A stretch of 64,000 bases of DNA, from NCBI RefSeq assembly GCF_018381315.1, contig NZ_JAGZSD010000008.1, forward strand, positions 75,283-139,282, read 5' to 3'. Positions 42,248-51,048 of the stretch are shown here, piece by piece (the first letter of the stretch is position 1; every line of letters starts with the position of its first letter). A model generated the notes under the pieces. It was not told the DNA's origin. It saw only the letters and a program-made list of their open reading frames with translations, and did no database searches. Position numbers and translations under genes: made by a program. The DNA is from Anaerostipes sp. Its GTDB lineage: Bacteria > Bacillota > Clostridia > Lachnospirales > Lachnospiraceae.

Positions 42248-44757
42248 CGATATCCTAAGTCCTCTTCTACTTTTACAATCAGCTTCAGGTTATACTCTTC
42301 TGCACTGTTCCAATTTTCTTTAAACTGGCTTTCTGAATACAATGCCCGGTACCAGTTCTTTGTCAGAAATAAGGATTGCAGCAATGGATCTTCAAACTTC
42401 CGGTAATGACGTGCAAAAATTTCATTTCTCATAATCATCAGTTCTGTTTCTGATTTCTTTCTCAATTCGCTTTCGCTGAGACGGTACCGGTCTGTTCCTG
42501 AGTAAAACTGGGCAGAAGATAAATTGCTCCATCCCATGCAATATAAAAGGAATGCAGATGCATCTGCTTTCTGGTCTTTTACTATTAAAATATAGCTTCC
42601 ATAGGGCACATTGTCGATTGTACGGACTGTCTTATAAAATCTCAGGTTTGCTTTTCCTCCTGACACCGAAAGAGCCTTTCTCTCCCCGCTGCGGTTTGTT
42701 TTTGTCTGATAAGAAATTCCTGCCTTCCTCAGCAGATATTGAGCTTCCGGGAGCGTTGTATAAATTTTTTGATTGACAAACATAAGATTTAAAACCCCGT
42801 CTGCAGATTTGGATGCCATTCCTTTATAATAAAGTTCGATCACCCTGAGCAGAGACGTCCACTTATCGGATGCGATTTCCGTGCCCCCGATCAGTATTTT
42901 TTTACATGTCATCTCCTGACCTTCCATGGCAAATTCGAACTGGAAGCTCCTCAGCCTGTTTGCATAATATGCCTGCCCGCTGAAAACCACATTATAATTT
43001 GTTGAGTCTGTGCCTGAAGCCTGCCATCTGCCGTTGTCAAAATAAAGATCAAATACCTGCCCCAGGGTAGCTCCCTTTTCTTCATCATTAAAATACTGGC
43101 TCCGCACATCCTGGACCACCGCTTTGTGCAGATCTCCCTGAGAGGTAGTAGATGCCGGAGTACTGATGCTTCCGGATCCTGTTTTGGTGGAGGCTGTATA
43201 AGAGTTTACAGAATTCTCCGTCATCTTGAAAGAAACCACAGTGATCAGTCCATTGACAGCCAAAGCCCCGATGATAAGACCTGCCAAAGGCGCTCCGGAG
43301 AGGACTCCGCATTTTTTGCTGTAAATCCTGTCTCCCTGACTGTCGGCCTGCTGTTTTACTCTCTCTGCGTATTTATAGTATAGAAGATTGCCAAACAAAC
43401 CGCACACAACTGCAGCTGCGACTGAAACTATCCCATAGATAAGATTACAGATCCACTGTCCCCCGGAATCTGCGGCAGCACTTCCGGCCCCAGCCGCTAT
43501 AATATGTAGTACAGTCAAAGCACCTAACAGAATCCCGCCCTCTGTGAACATTTTACGGTACATCATCCAGAAAAATGTAAAGAAAAACGCCGGTATATGA
43601 AATTTTGCCCGTTTTCCGCTCTCTATTTTCGCAAACTCCTGCTTATAATATTCTTCATTCTTTCCAAAGAAGAATTCTTTATATTCCTCCTTTCTGGAAC
43701 TCTCTTTTTTGATCTCCGGCACAGGTACAGAGTATGGATTCACATAGACTTGTTCCTCCTGTTCTTCTTCCTGCTTCGGAAGAGTTTCCATAAACGCTGC
43801 CTTCAGCTCGATGACACTCTGCGGCCGGTCTGCGGCTTTATAGGAAAGTCCCTTCATAAGGATCTGCTCCATGGCATTGGTAATCTCCACTCCCATGTCA
43901 GATGGCGGCCGAAGCTGATCTAATTCCATCCGGTCCATGGCAGCTTCCGGCACCACTCCTGTAATCATAAAATAAAAGGTAGCGCACAGTGCATAGATGT
44001 CCGACCACGGACCGAAATGCCCATGCGTCTGATACTGTTCAATCGGTGCAAAGCCCTGTTTCAGCACTATGGAAAGACTTTTGCTCTGTTCCCCTATAAC
44101 CTGTCTCGCAGCCCCAAAATCAATCAGTTTCACTTCTTTATCTTTTTGTATAAAAATGTTGTCCGGTGAAATATCCCGGTGCAGCACGCCTGCGCTGTGG
44201 ACAATCGTAAGGGCATCCATAATAGGCAGAAGAATCTTTACAGCCTCATCTACCGAAAGCCTGCCCCCGTTTAACGCCGTATATTTTTTTAAGTCCATGC
44301 CGTCCAAGTACTCCATGACAAAATAAGCGGTTTGATTCTCATAAAAAAATTCGTAGACAGAAACGATATTAGGATTTCCGTTGAAACGGGATACCATTTT
44401 CGCTTCCTCAAAAAACCGTTCTGCCCCTTTCTGGAACAGACTTTCTTTTTCTCCGGTATAGACTGAAATCATCGTCTGTCCTGGCTGCCTTGCGGCAAGT
44501 CCGTCCGGCAGATACTCCTTGATGGCCACTTTCTTTTTCCCCGGAATATCGTAGCCTAAATAAGTAATGCCGAAACCGCCCCTGCCGAGCATCTTACCGA
44601 TTAAATACTTTCCGGCCAGTATTTCTCCCACCGGCAGCACACCGGCCTCCGGCTCATATGTATCTTTTCGGAATCCACAGACCGGGCAGACAGTCTCTTC
44701 GCCGCTAAGCTCTGCAAAACAATTTTCACATAAATATAAATCCTCTACTTGATGCAT
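42244..44757 (-). CDS. Transmembrane Ser/Thr protein kinase with zinc ribbon and YARHG tail
   Basis: 837 residues. N-terminal zinc ribbon CENC...CPVC (about 10-27); kinase domain (about 50-315) with GRGGFGITYLG, Lys in VAIKEYLP, HRDISPDNIFI, DFGAARQV and a truncated APE as APIEQY; then a DUF2628-like region and about four membrane helices (about 390-520), an outer domain and a C-terminal YARHG segment (MRNEIFARHYRKF, about 765). There are no PASTA repeats. Likely an outside-in sensor kinase. Partners should be the two PP2C and three FHA proteins of the operon. Confidence 0.9.
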   Translation of the reverse strand: MHQVEDLYLCENCFAELSGEETVCPVCGFRKDTYEPEAGVLPVGEILAGKYLIGKMLGRGGFGITYLGYDIPGKKKVAIKEYLPDGLAARQPGQTMISVYTGEKESLFQKGAERFFEEAKMVSRFNGNPNIVSVYEFFYENQTAYFVMEYLDGMDLKKYTALNGGRLSVDEAVKILLPIMDALTIVHSAGVLHRDISPDNIFIQKDKEVKLIDFGAARQVIGEQSKSLSIVLKQGFAPIEQYQTHGHFGPWSDIYALCATFYFMITGVVPEAAMDRMELDQLRPPSDMGVEITNAMEQILMKGLSYKAADRPQSVIELKAAFMETLPKQEEEQEEQVYVNPYSVPVPEIKKESSRKEEYKEFFFGKNEEYYKQEFAKIESGKRAKFHIPAFFFTFFWMMYRKMFTEGGILLGALTVLHIIAAGAGSAAADSGGQWICNLIYGIVSVAAAVVCGLFGNLLYYKYAERVKQQADSQGDRIYSKKCGVLSGAPLAGLIIGALAVNGLITVVSFKMTENSVNSYTASTKTGSGSISTPASTTSQGDLHKAVVQDVRSQYFNDEEKGATLGQVFDLYFDNGRWQASGTDSTNYNVVFSGQAYYANRLRSFQFEFAMEGQEMTCKKILIGGTEIASDKWTSLLRVIELYYKGMASKSADGVLNLMFVNQKIYTTLPEAQYLLRKAGISYQTKTNRSGERKALSVSGGKANLRFYKTVRTIDNVPYGSYILIVKDQKADASAFLLYCMGWSNLSSAQFYSGTDRYRLSESELRKKSETELMIMRNEIFARHYRKFEDPLLQSLFLTKNWYRALYSESQFKENWNSAEEYNLKLIVKVEEDLGYR

Positions 44758-44770
44758 GATATTCCGCCTC

Positions 44771-45484
44771 CTATCTCACCTCAAATATATTTGCCCGGCT
44801 GCCCACACAAAAGCGCTCTCCCGCTCTAAGCGCCGCCGGCTGCCCGCTTGTCAGCTTCGTTCCGTCCATCAGATAAGTTCCATAGGTAGATCCCAGATCA
44901 TTTACAATAAACATGCCGGTCTGAAGATTGTAATCCACCTGACAGTGATGTCTGGATACTCCCGGTGAAGACGCAGATAATGCAATCCTGCACGCCACCG
45001 GATCTCTGCCGATCATAACTCCTGCTGCTGAAATCCCGGCGGACTGACCCGCAAATTCACCGCTGATCCCTACAACCTGCCTGCCGCTCCTGTTTCCTGC
45101 ATAGTTTCCGGCTGCATCAATCACATAGGTGCCCGCCACCTTGTCGTGCAGAGCCTGGGATTTATCAGTAAATGCCGCCATAATATATCCGATAAAAACT
45201 GTAAGACAGGACAGGATCTTCCCCAGATAACGGACTGCTGCCGTCCCGTAGTCAATCCCGTTTCCGCTGCTGTCAACAACCATGATTCCCATGGCTTTTT
45301 TCCCCAGTGTCGCATGCCAGCTGCTTCCCTCAAACAATATAAAGTAAAGGGCACCAACAATCCAGAATACAGCCATATACGCAAAATATCCATAGAGTGC
45401 AGCGAATATGCCCCCGAAAGCACTGAGCGCCAGGGCATCTATCAGGTAGGCCAGAAGCCGTTTCCCAAAATTTGCATAGATCAT
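44771..45484 (-). CDS. RDD membrane domain fused to FHA domain
   Basis: 237 residues. RDD domain with about three helices (about 1-125, FGKRLLAYLIDALAL), followed by a cytoplasmic FHA domain (about 150-237) with canonical MIGRD, SRHHCQV and LGSTYGTYL. FHA domains bind phosphothreonine, so this should be recruited to the membrane by the kinase. Starts 18 bp after the PP2C stop. No known partner outside the operon. Confidence 0.88.
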   Translation of the reverse strand: MIYANFGKRLLAYLIDALALSAFGGIFAALYGYFAYMAVFWIVGALYFILFEGSSWHATLGKKAMGIMVVDSSGNGIDYGTAAVRYLGKILSCLTVFIGYIMAAFTDKSQALHDKVAGTYVIDAAGNYAGNRSGRQVVGISGEFAGQSAGISAAGVMIGRDPVACRIALSASSPGVSRHHCQVDYNLQTGMFIVNDLGSTYGTYLMDGTKLTSGQPAALRAGERFCVGSRANIFEVR

Positions 45485-45502
45485 AAGCTTTCATCCTTTC
45501 TC

Positions 45503-46243
45503 CTAAACTTTTGAAACAGACTGAACCATCCCCGCAGCCACAGTAAAATTGTCATGATCTGCCGGAGCTTTTAAAAGCAGCCTCTTGACCATAAAAATGA
45601 TCCATTCTTCTGGATTTTCTGACTTCACCAGATCCGCCTCCATCTCCGTCTCCCAAACATAATCCCAAAAACCGTCCGTACAGAGCAGAAATGCATCTCC
45701 TGCCTCCAGCCCCATGGGCTCTGGCTGCCTGGGAATTTTGAGTTCCTCCTCATTTCCAAGAACCTTCAGAAGTTTGCTGCGGTCCGGGTGGTGCCGGATC
45801 TGCGCCGGACTGATATCACCCATCTCTGCAGAGAGCTGAACTACAGAATGATCTCTGGACTGATAATAAAGACATCTGTTTTTAAACAGATAAACCCTGC
45901 TGTCTCCCACATGGCATTCCCACAGCTTTCCGTTCTCCACCGCCGCCGCTGCGATTGTAGTCCTCATGCCCGGATACTCCTGCTGTCCCTCAATGACACT
46001 CTGGTTTGCTCCTGTAAGAGCCGTAAAAAGAGCCTCCCCGGTGATCTCTTTCATATTTTCGATCTGCTCCATCATATAATTTCCTGCCAGCTCTGAAGCA
46101 ATTTCTCCTTTATCATGGCCGCCCAGCCCGTCTGCCACCACAAAGCAGGAACGTCCGTCCCCTGTCTCAAATCTGCAGAAGTCTTCATTGACCGGTCTCC
46201 CTCCGGGGCTGGTATATACAAATGCATCAATCTTTGTCATCAT
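45503..46243 (-). CDS. PP2C-type Ser/Thr protein phosphatase (first copy)
   Basis: 246 residues. Metal sites FVVADGLGGHDKGE (about 35-48), HVGDSRVYLF, and LCTDGFWDYV, all intact. Cytoplasmic. Start overlaps the protease-FHA stop by 4 bp (ATGATGA region). Should reverse phosphorylation by the operon's kinase. Confidence 0.93.
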   Translation of the reverse strand: MMTKIDAFVYTSPGGRPVNEDFCRFETGDGRSCFVVADGLGGHDKGEIASELAGNYMMEQIENMKEITGEALFTALTGANQSVIEGQQEYPGMRTTIAAAAVENGKLWECHVGDSRVYLFKNRCLYYQSRDHSVVQLSAEMGDISPAQIRHHPDRSKLLKVLGNEEELKIPRQPEPMGLEAGDAFLLCTDGFWDYVWETEMEADLVKSENPEEWIIFMVKRLLLKAPADHDNFTVAAGMVQSVSKV

Positions 46244-47445
46244 CTCACCTCGAATCGGTTTTCCTCTCCTCCCAGATAAAAAGAGTCTCCGGTTTTCAGT
46301 TTTCTGTTTTCTCCCGGCTCCACTTTTGTCCCGTTGGCCAGAAAGGTTCCGTATGTAGATTTAAGATCTCTGAGCAGTATTCCGTCACCTGCCGGTTCTA
46401 CCTCACAGTGAACTGCACTGACTCCTTTCGTATCCACCGGCATTGCAATACCGCATTTTGAACTGTCCCTGCCTATCCAGGTCGTCTCTGTCACCCGGAA
46501 CTTTCGTCCGGACAAAGGCCCTGCTGCCGCTGCCACAAGAATTGCCGCTTTTTCACTGCTTTCTGCGGCCTTAAATGGTTCCGGTTTTATAAAACTTTCC
46601 TCCGCTGCCGGAGCAGACGGTTCCGGTTTCTTTTTCTTTCCTTTTATAATCAGAAGAATAATTACAAGAATAAGAACTGCTCCCGCAGCGATTCCTGCTA
46701 TGAGCATAACTTTTGGGACACCGGATCCTGCCACTGCATAAGGCACTTGGTTCTGGTCAAGATTCCGAATCAGTTCATCGATAACAACTGCATATTTTGC
46801 CTTTTCCCCAATCATAAATGTGTTGACTCCAACTACCTGGCCTTTGGAATTTACAAGGGGACCGCCGGAATTGCCCTGACTGATCTCGATATCCACAAGA
46901 TAACAGTCTGTACCATTGACCCGGACCTGCTTTGAAATGCCTCCTCTTGTAATAGAAATATCACTTTCATCAAATTTAACCACGTCAGCTGCCATAGAAG
47001 CCGCCGGATAACCTAACGCCGCAAAATCATCATCCATATCTGTCTTTTCCATAGGGCAGAGTACCATAGCCTCCCGCTGGTCTGTAGGTTCGGGAAGCTT
47101 CAAAACAGCCAGGTCATGCTCCTCGCTCTTCCAATATACCTCCGCCGTCATAGAACGCTGTGCCGCCGCAGAAAAATAAACAGTCAGCGAACATGGAATC
47201 TTATTTCCGTATTTATCCGTTGGCTGTGCCACATGACAGTTGGTTGCAATATATTGAATATCTTTTCCCGGCTTTCCAATGGCAAACCCGGAACCCCAGC
47301 CGATCATATTTCCTTTGCTGTCTGTCATTGCGATACATACAACACTGTCTTTGGCCTCTGTCGGTGTGGATGCCTTAACCGGAAATGCCAATAAGAGCAC
47401 TGCTGCACACAAGATCAATACTGTAACTTTTAATCGTTTTCCCAT
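46240..47445 (-). CDS. Exported trypsin-like serine protease fused to a cytoplasmic FHA domain
   Basis: 401 residues. Signal or signal-anchor (about 5-25), an outer trypsin-like domain (about 30-235) with catalytic His in TNCHVAQ, Asp in EEHDLAVLK and Ser in QGNSGGPLV, one membrane helix (about 250-272), a Lys/Pro/Glu linker and a cytoplasmic FHA domain (about 315-401). That FHA domain has WIGRD, LKSTYGTFL and SAVHCEV in place of the usual SRxHC, so its phosphopeptide binding may differ. The topology joins an outer protease to an inner phosphothreonine reader, which is unusual. AGGAGG ribosome site. Confidence 0.9.
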   Translation of the reverse strand: MGKRLKVTVLILCAAVLLLAFPVKASTPTEAKDSVVCIAMTDSKGNMIGWGSGFAIGKPGKDIQYIATNCHVAQPTDKYGNKIPCSLTVYFSAAAQRSMTAEVYWKSEEHDLAVLKLPEPTDQREAMVLCPMEKTDMDDDFAALGYPAASMAADVVKFDESDISITRGGISKQVRVNGTDCYLVDIEISQGNSGGPLVNSKGQVVGVNTFMIGEKAKYAVVIDELIRNLDQNQVPYAVAGSGVPKVMLIAGIAAGAVLILVIILLIIKGKKKKPEPSAPAAEESFIKPEPFKAAESSEKAAILVAAAAGPLSGRKFRVTETTWIGRDSSKCGIAMPVDTKGVSAVHCEVEPAGDGILLRDLKSTYGTFLANGTKVEPGENRKLKTGDSFYLGGEENRFEVR

Positions 47446-47460
47446 ATCCTTCCTCCATTC

Positions 47461-48321
47461 TTAATTATAGCTGACTGCCATAGCCGTCATATTGTCCTGT
47501 CCGGGCAGCTGTTTTAACGCCGCGGTGTTTACCATCCTTCCACATGCCTCCTGCGGTTCCCTCCGCATACTTTCTGCCATTTCTTCTTCTGTCAAAGTAT
47601 TGTAAATACCATCCGTCACCATAAGTATCTTATCTTTATTCTGCAGAATAAAACCATGATGGTTTGCATCGATCTCTTCCATAACAGGGCACCCCAGATA
47701 GCTGGTCAGTGCATCTTTCTGCGGATGCCGCATTGCTTCCTCAAAACTTGCTTCCCCTCTGATAAAGCGGCCCAGCAGCCTGTTTTTATAATTGTGGTCC
47801 TCATTGAGCTGATACAGACGTCCTCCCCGAAACAGATACAGCCGGCTGTCCCCTGCCGTGCACCAATACAGCCTGTTTTCATAGAAAATGGCTGCTGCAA
47901 GGGTGGCTCCTGCCCCGGCCTTTCCATCTCTTCCATACATACTGAAAATCTCATCACTCAGCTTTGAAATAAAGCCTTTCATCTGCTGCCAGACAGGCAG
48001 CTGCCCCTGAATCTGCTTAAAAAACTCAAGTGTCCTGGAAACTGCCAGTTCGCTGACATCCCTCCCTGAGGAAAGTCCTCCCATACCGTCTGCAAGCACA
48101 GCGCAAATTCCTGCCCGGGCCAAAAGCTGTTTATCCGAAAGATCTGAAAATCCAAAGGAATCCTCCTGTCGGCTTCTGGCCCCAATATGCTGTGCATTGC
48201 CGAATCTGAATTCTGCTTCCAGTCCGGGAAACTTTACAAGAACAGGTTTTTGGCTTTCTCTCGGTATTTCGATTGTCTTTCCCACTTTTTGATTCTTTTT
48301 TTTCTTCTTTCTTCCAAACAC
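47461..48321 (-). CDS. PP2C-type Ser/Thr protein phosphatase (second copy)
   Basis: 286 residues from GTG 48321 (GGGAG 9 bp upstream). A lysine-rich N-terminus, then the PP2C core from about residue 30: VLADGMGGLSSG, GDSRLYLF, and MVTDGIYNTL. Metal residues intact. Distinct from the 45503-46243 phosphatase, so the two may act on different partners. Ends 16 bp before the protease-FHA start. Confidence 0.93.
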   Translation of the reverse strand: MFGRKKKKKNQKVGKTIEIPRESQKPVLVKFPGLEAEFRFGNAQHIGARSRQEDSFGFSDLSDKQLLARAGICAVLADGMGGLSSGRDVSELAVSRTLEFFKQIQGQLPVWQQMKGFISKLSDEIFSMYGRDGKAGAGATLAAAIFYENRLYWCTAGDSRLYLFRGGRLYQLNEDHNYKNRLLGRFIRGEASFEEAMRHPQKDALTSYLGCPVMEEIDANHHGFILQNKDKILMVTDGIYNTLTEEEMAESMRREPQEACGRMVNTAALKQLPGQDNMTAMAVSYN

Positions 48322-48327
48322 AGATTA

Positions 48328-48939
48328 TCACTCCCAACAAAAATCTTCGTTGCAGAATTTTCTGAATAACAGCTTTGTCTCTCCGAGCTTTATAGTGTCA
48401 TTGTCTTTCAGTATCTCCGGCATCAAAAGCAGCTTCCCGTTTAATTTTACATTATTCTTCTGATGCTCTCCCGGCTGAATATAAAACTCATTTTCCTCTC
48501 CATCATAGGAAATGATGATATTTGCTACAGAAGAGATCTTATCGTCAAAACTTAAGACAACATCATTGGAACCTGCCCTTCCCACAAAATTTCTCTCCCC
48601 GTGCAGCCTGAAGTCCTTTCCTTTTTTCTTTCCCTCAATGCAGACCAGCCAGCCGGTCACGGCTGATACTCCCTCGTCATTAATATCCAGCCCCTGCGTC
48701 ACATTCTGATAAGGTTCTGTGACTCCCAGGCTTCTCCCCTGCTCCTGCACCGGCTGTACATTCAACGGCATGGTCTTCGGAAATCCTCCGTCCCCTGTCC
48801 CCCCAGGTATATTTTCCTGGGACGCCGTGCTTCCCAAAGGCACAGTGACTCCTATGGCCTGGCTTCCGCTGCAGTACGGACACTGTGCATGCTTTTCATT
48901 ATCATAATTATGTCCATTGGGACACTGAATAATTGCCAT
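48328..48939 (-). CDS. FHA-domain protein with zinc ribbon
   Basis: 203 residues. N-terminal zinc ribbon built from CPNGHNYDN and CPYCSGS (about 5-25), a Gly/Thr/Pro-rich linker, then an FHA-like domain (about 100-195) with NFVGRAGSNDV. The usual SRxH is replaced by SSVANI, so phosphothreonine recognition may be altered or lost. AGGGAA 6 bp before the ATG. First gene of the operon that runs to 41405; cytoplasmic and probably the adaptor. Confidence 0.88.
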   Translation of the reverse strand: MAIIQCPNGHNYDNEKHAQCPYCSGSQAIGVTVPLGSTASQENIPGGTGDGGFPKTMPLNVQPVQEQGRSLGVTEPYQNVTQGLDINDEGVSAVTGWLVCIEGKKKGKDFRLHGERNFVGRAGSNDVVLSFDDKISSVANIIISYDGEENEFYIQPGEHQKNNVKLNGKLLLMPEILKDNDTIKLGETKLLFRKFCNEDFCWE

Positions 48940-49055
48940 ATTATTCCCTCCATGCTTCTTATCAAGATGACCCTTACATCATAATATCTATTATAATTTT
49001 ACTATATTCTGCCTTTTATAAGCTCCCAATAATTTTAGGAATAGACAGCAAAAAA

Positions 49056-49094
49056 GAGGACAGAAGCCGTTTTTTCAAACGTGCTTCTGTCCTC
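49056..49094 (-). terminator. nagA terminator
   Basis: Stem GAGGACAGAAGC / GCTTCTGTCCTC followed on the minus strand by TTTTTTGC, about 12 bp after the nagA stop. Confidence 0.85.
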
Positions 49095-49105
49095 TTTCTA
49101 ACTCT

Positions 49106-50227
49106 TTAATTGTGGCTGATCAGCTTTCCTTTTTGTACGATTGCTTTTATATTCAGCTCTTTATCTAAAATTACAACGTTGGCATATTTGCCCTCTGAAA
49201 TACTTCCGTACTTCTCATAAATACCGATTGATTTGGCCGGATTCTGTGATGCACATTTAACTGCACTCTCAAGCGGAATCCCCATGCTCCTGACTGCTGT
49301 TCTAAGGCAGTCCATCAGGTTTGTGGCAGAGCCTGCAATCGCTCCTCCCTCTGCCAATGTGGCACGGTTTCCCACTACCTTCACGTCCTGGCCTCCCAGC
49401 TGGTAAGTTCCGTCATCCATTCCAGTAGCCATCATGCTGTCACTGATCAGTATAATATGATCATCTCCGAACATCTTAAATGTAGTCCTGACAGCACTTG
49501 GATGAATATGAATGCCATCACATATAAGCTCCACATCAAGTCCATAATCACAGGCCGCCCCGATGACACCCGGTGCCCTGTGGCTGTAACCCGGCATAGC
49601 ATTGTAAAGATGAGTCACATGGCTTGCACCGTTTTCAACGGCTTTGACTGCAGTATCGTAATCTGCCGCAGTGTGGCAGATCGAGATCACCGCCTCATCC
49701 TTTACCTGACGGATAAACTCCATGGCGCCCTCGGTTTCCGGCGCAATATCCACCAGCTTAAATAAACCGTTTGAAGCCTTTTGGAGCCTGCGGTACATAT
49801 CTACATCTGGCTTATGGATATAAGCCGGATTCTGTGCCCCCTTTTTTGACTCATTAATAAACGGGCCTTCCATGTTGATGCCTACCAGATCCGCTCCTGT
49901 GCTTCCCTGGTATGCGGCAGCCGCCTCTGCGATAGACAGCAGTTTGTCCTCAGCTAAAGTCATCGTAGCCGGACAAATAGCCAGCACCCCGTTCTCTGCC
50001 TCATATGCAGCCATATTTTCTATAGCTTCCTGTGTGCCGTCACAAAAATCATAACCCACACAGCCATGGAAATGAATATCAACCAGTCCCGGAACCGCAT
50101 AGCAGCCCTCAGCATCCAATATTTCATCATCCTGTGAAGATGCACTGATCAGTTCACCTTCCGTACAAATATCTTTTGACCGGAAGACACCGTCCTCACA
50201 AAAAACATCTGCATTTTTTATAATCAT
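49106..50227 (-). CDS. nagA: N-acetylglucosamine-6-phosphate deacetylase
   Basis: 373 residues. Metal motif DIHFHGCVGYDF (about 50), metal and substrate residues in NMEGPFI, ICHTAADY, THLYNAMP, and ISDSMMATGMDD with the catalytic Asp. Removes acetate from GlcNAc-6-P. Overlaps nagB by 4 bp and ends the nag operon. Confidence 0.96.
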   Translation of the reverse strand: MIIKNADVFCEDGVFRSKDICTEGELISASSQDDEILDAEGCYAVPGLVDIHFHGCVGYDFCDGTQEAIENMAAYEAENGVLAICPATMTLAEDKLLSIAEAAAAYQGSTGADLVGINMEGPFINESKKGAQNPAYIHKPDVDMYRRLQKASNGLFKLVDIAPETEGAMEFIRQVKDEAVISICHTAADYDTAVKAVENGASHVTHLYNAMPGYSHRAPGVIGAACDYGLDVELICDGIHIHPSAVRTTFKMFGDDHIILISDSMMATGMDDGTYQLGGQDVKVVGNRATLAEGGAIAGSATNLMDCLRTAVRSMGIPLESAVKCASQNPAKSIGIYEKYGSISEGKYANVVILDKELNIKAIVQKGKLISHN

Positions 50228-50961
50228 AATAAATCCTCTACCTCTGATAATGCATCCGCATCGGCTACTAAAATCACGTCATTGTGAAGCTGTAAGATTG
50301 ATGCCGGCACTTTCGGTGTTACCGGTCCGAAGAATGCTTCTTTGACAATCCCCGCTTTTTCTTTGCCGCTGATGATCAGAAGGATTTTCTTTGCTTTCAT
50401 AATGGATTTGATTCCCATTGTATATGCCTGTCTCGGCACATCTTCTTCCTTTTCAAAAAACCGTTTATTGGCATTGATGGTGCTCTCAGTCAAATCTACA
50501 CAGTGAGTCTCTTTTTCAAAAGCCTCTCCCGGCTCGTTAAATCCAATATGACCGTTGTGGCCGATTCCAAGAAGCTGTAAATCCACGCCTCCAATATCCT
50601 CTAAAACCTGATTATATCTTGCACATTCCTTCTGTGAATCCTCTTCCATACCATTTGGAATGTTAATATTTTCAGGTTTGATATTTACTTTGTTAAAGAG
50701 ATACTGATGCATGAAATAATCATAACTCTGGTCATTTTCTTTCGGAAGCCCTTTGTATTCATCCAGATTTACTGATCTTACCTGGCTGAAATCCAAATCA
50801 TCCTGCTCATACCAATGCACCAGATTTTCATAGATCCCGATCGGTGAAGATCCTGTAGCAAGTCCCAAAACACAGTCTGGTTTTGTGATAATTTCTGCAG
50901 AAATAATATTAGCCGCTTTCCTGCTCATATCCTTGTAATCTTTGCCCTTAATAACTCTCAT
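50224..50961 (-). CDS. nagB: Glucosamine-6-phosphate deaminase
   Basis: 245 residues. ATG 50961 (AAAGGAAG upstream). LGLATGSSPIGIYENL phosphate site, NLDEYKGL with catalytic Asp, GIGHNGHIGFNEPG with catalytic His. Converts GlcN-6-P to fructose-6-P and ammonia. The nag operon order is antiterminator, EIIA, EIIBC, nagB, nagA. Confidence 0.97.
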   Translation of the reverse strand: MRVIKGKDYKDMSRKAANIISAEIITKPDCVLGLATGSSPIGIYENLVHWYEQDDLDFSQVRSVNLDEYKGLPKENDQSYDYFMHQYLFNKVNIKPENINIPNGMEEDSQKECARYNQVLEDIGGVDLQLLGIGHNGHIGFNEPGEAFEKETHCVDLTESTINANKRFFEKEEDVPRQAYTMGIKSIMKAKKILLIISGKEKAGIVKEAFFGPVTPKVPASILQLHNDVILVADADALSEVEDLL

Positions 50962-51048
50962 TTTGTACTTCCTTTCTATAATGCGGGGAAACAGTATTTG
51001 CTGCTTCCCCATATGTTATCCCTAATCACTTACAATATAACTCGTAAT

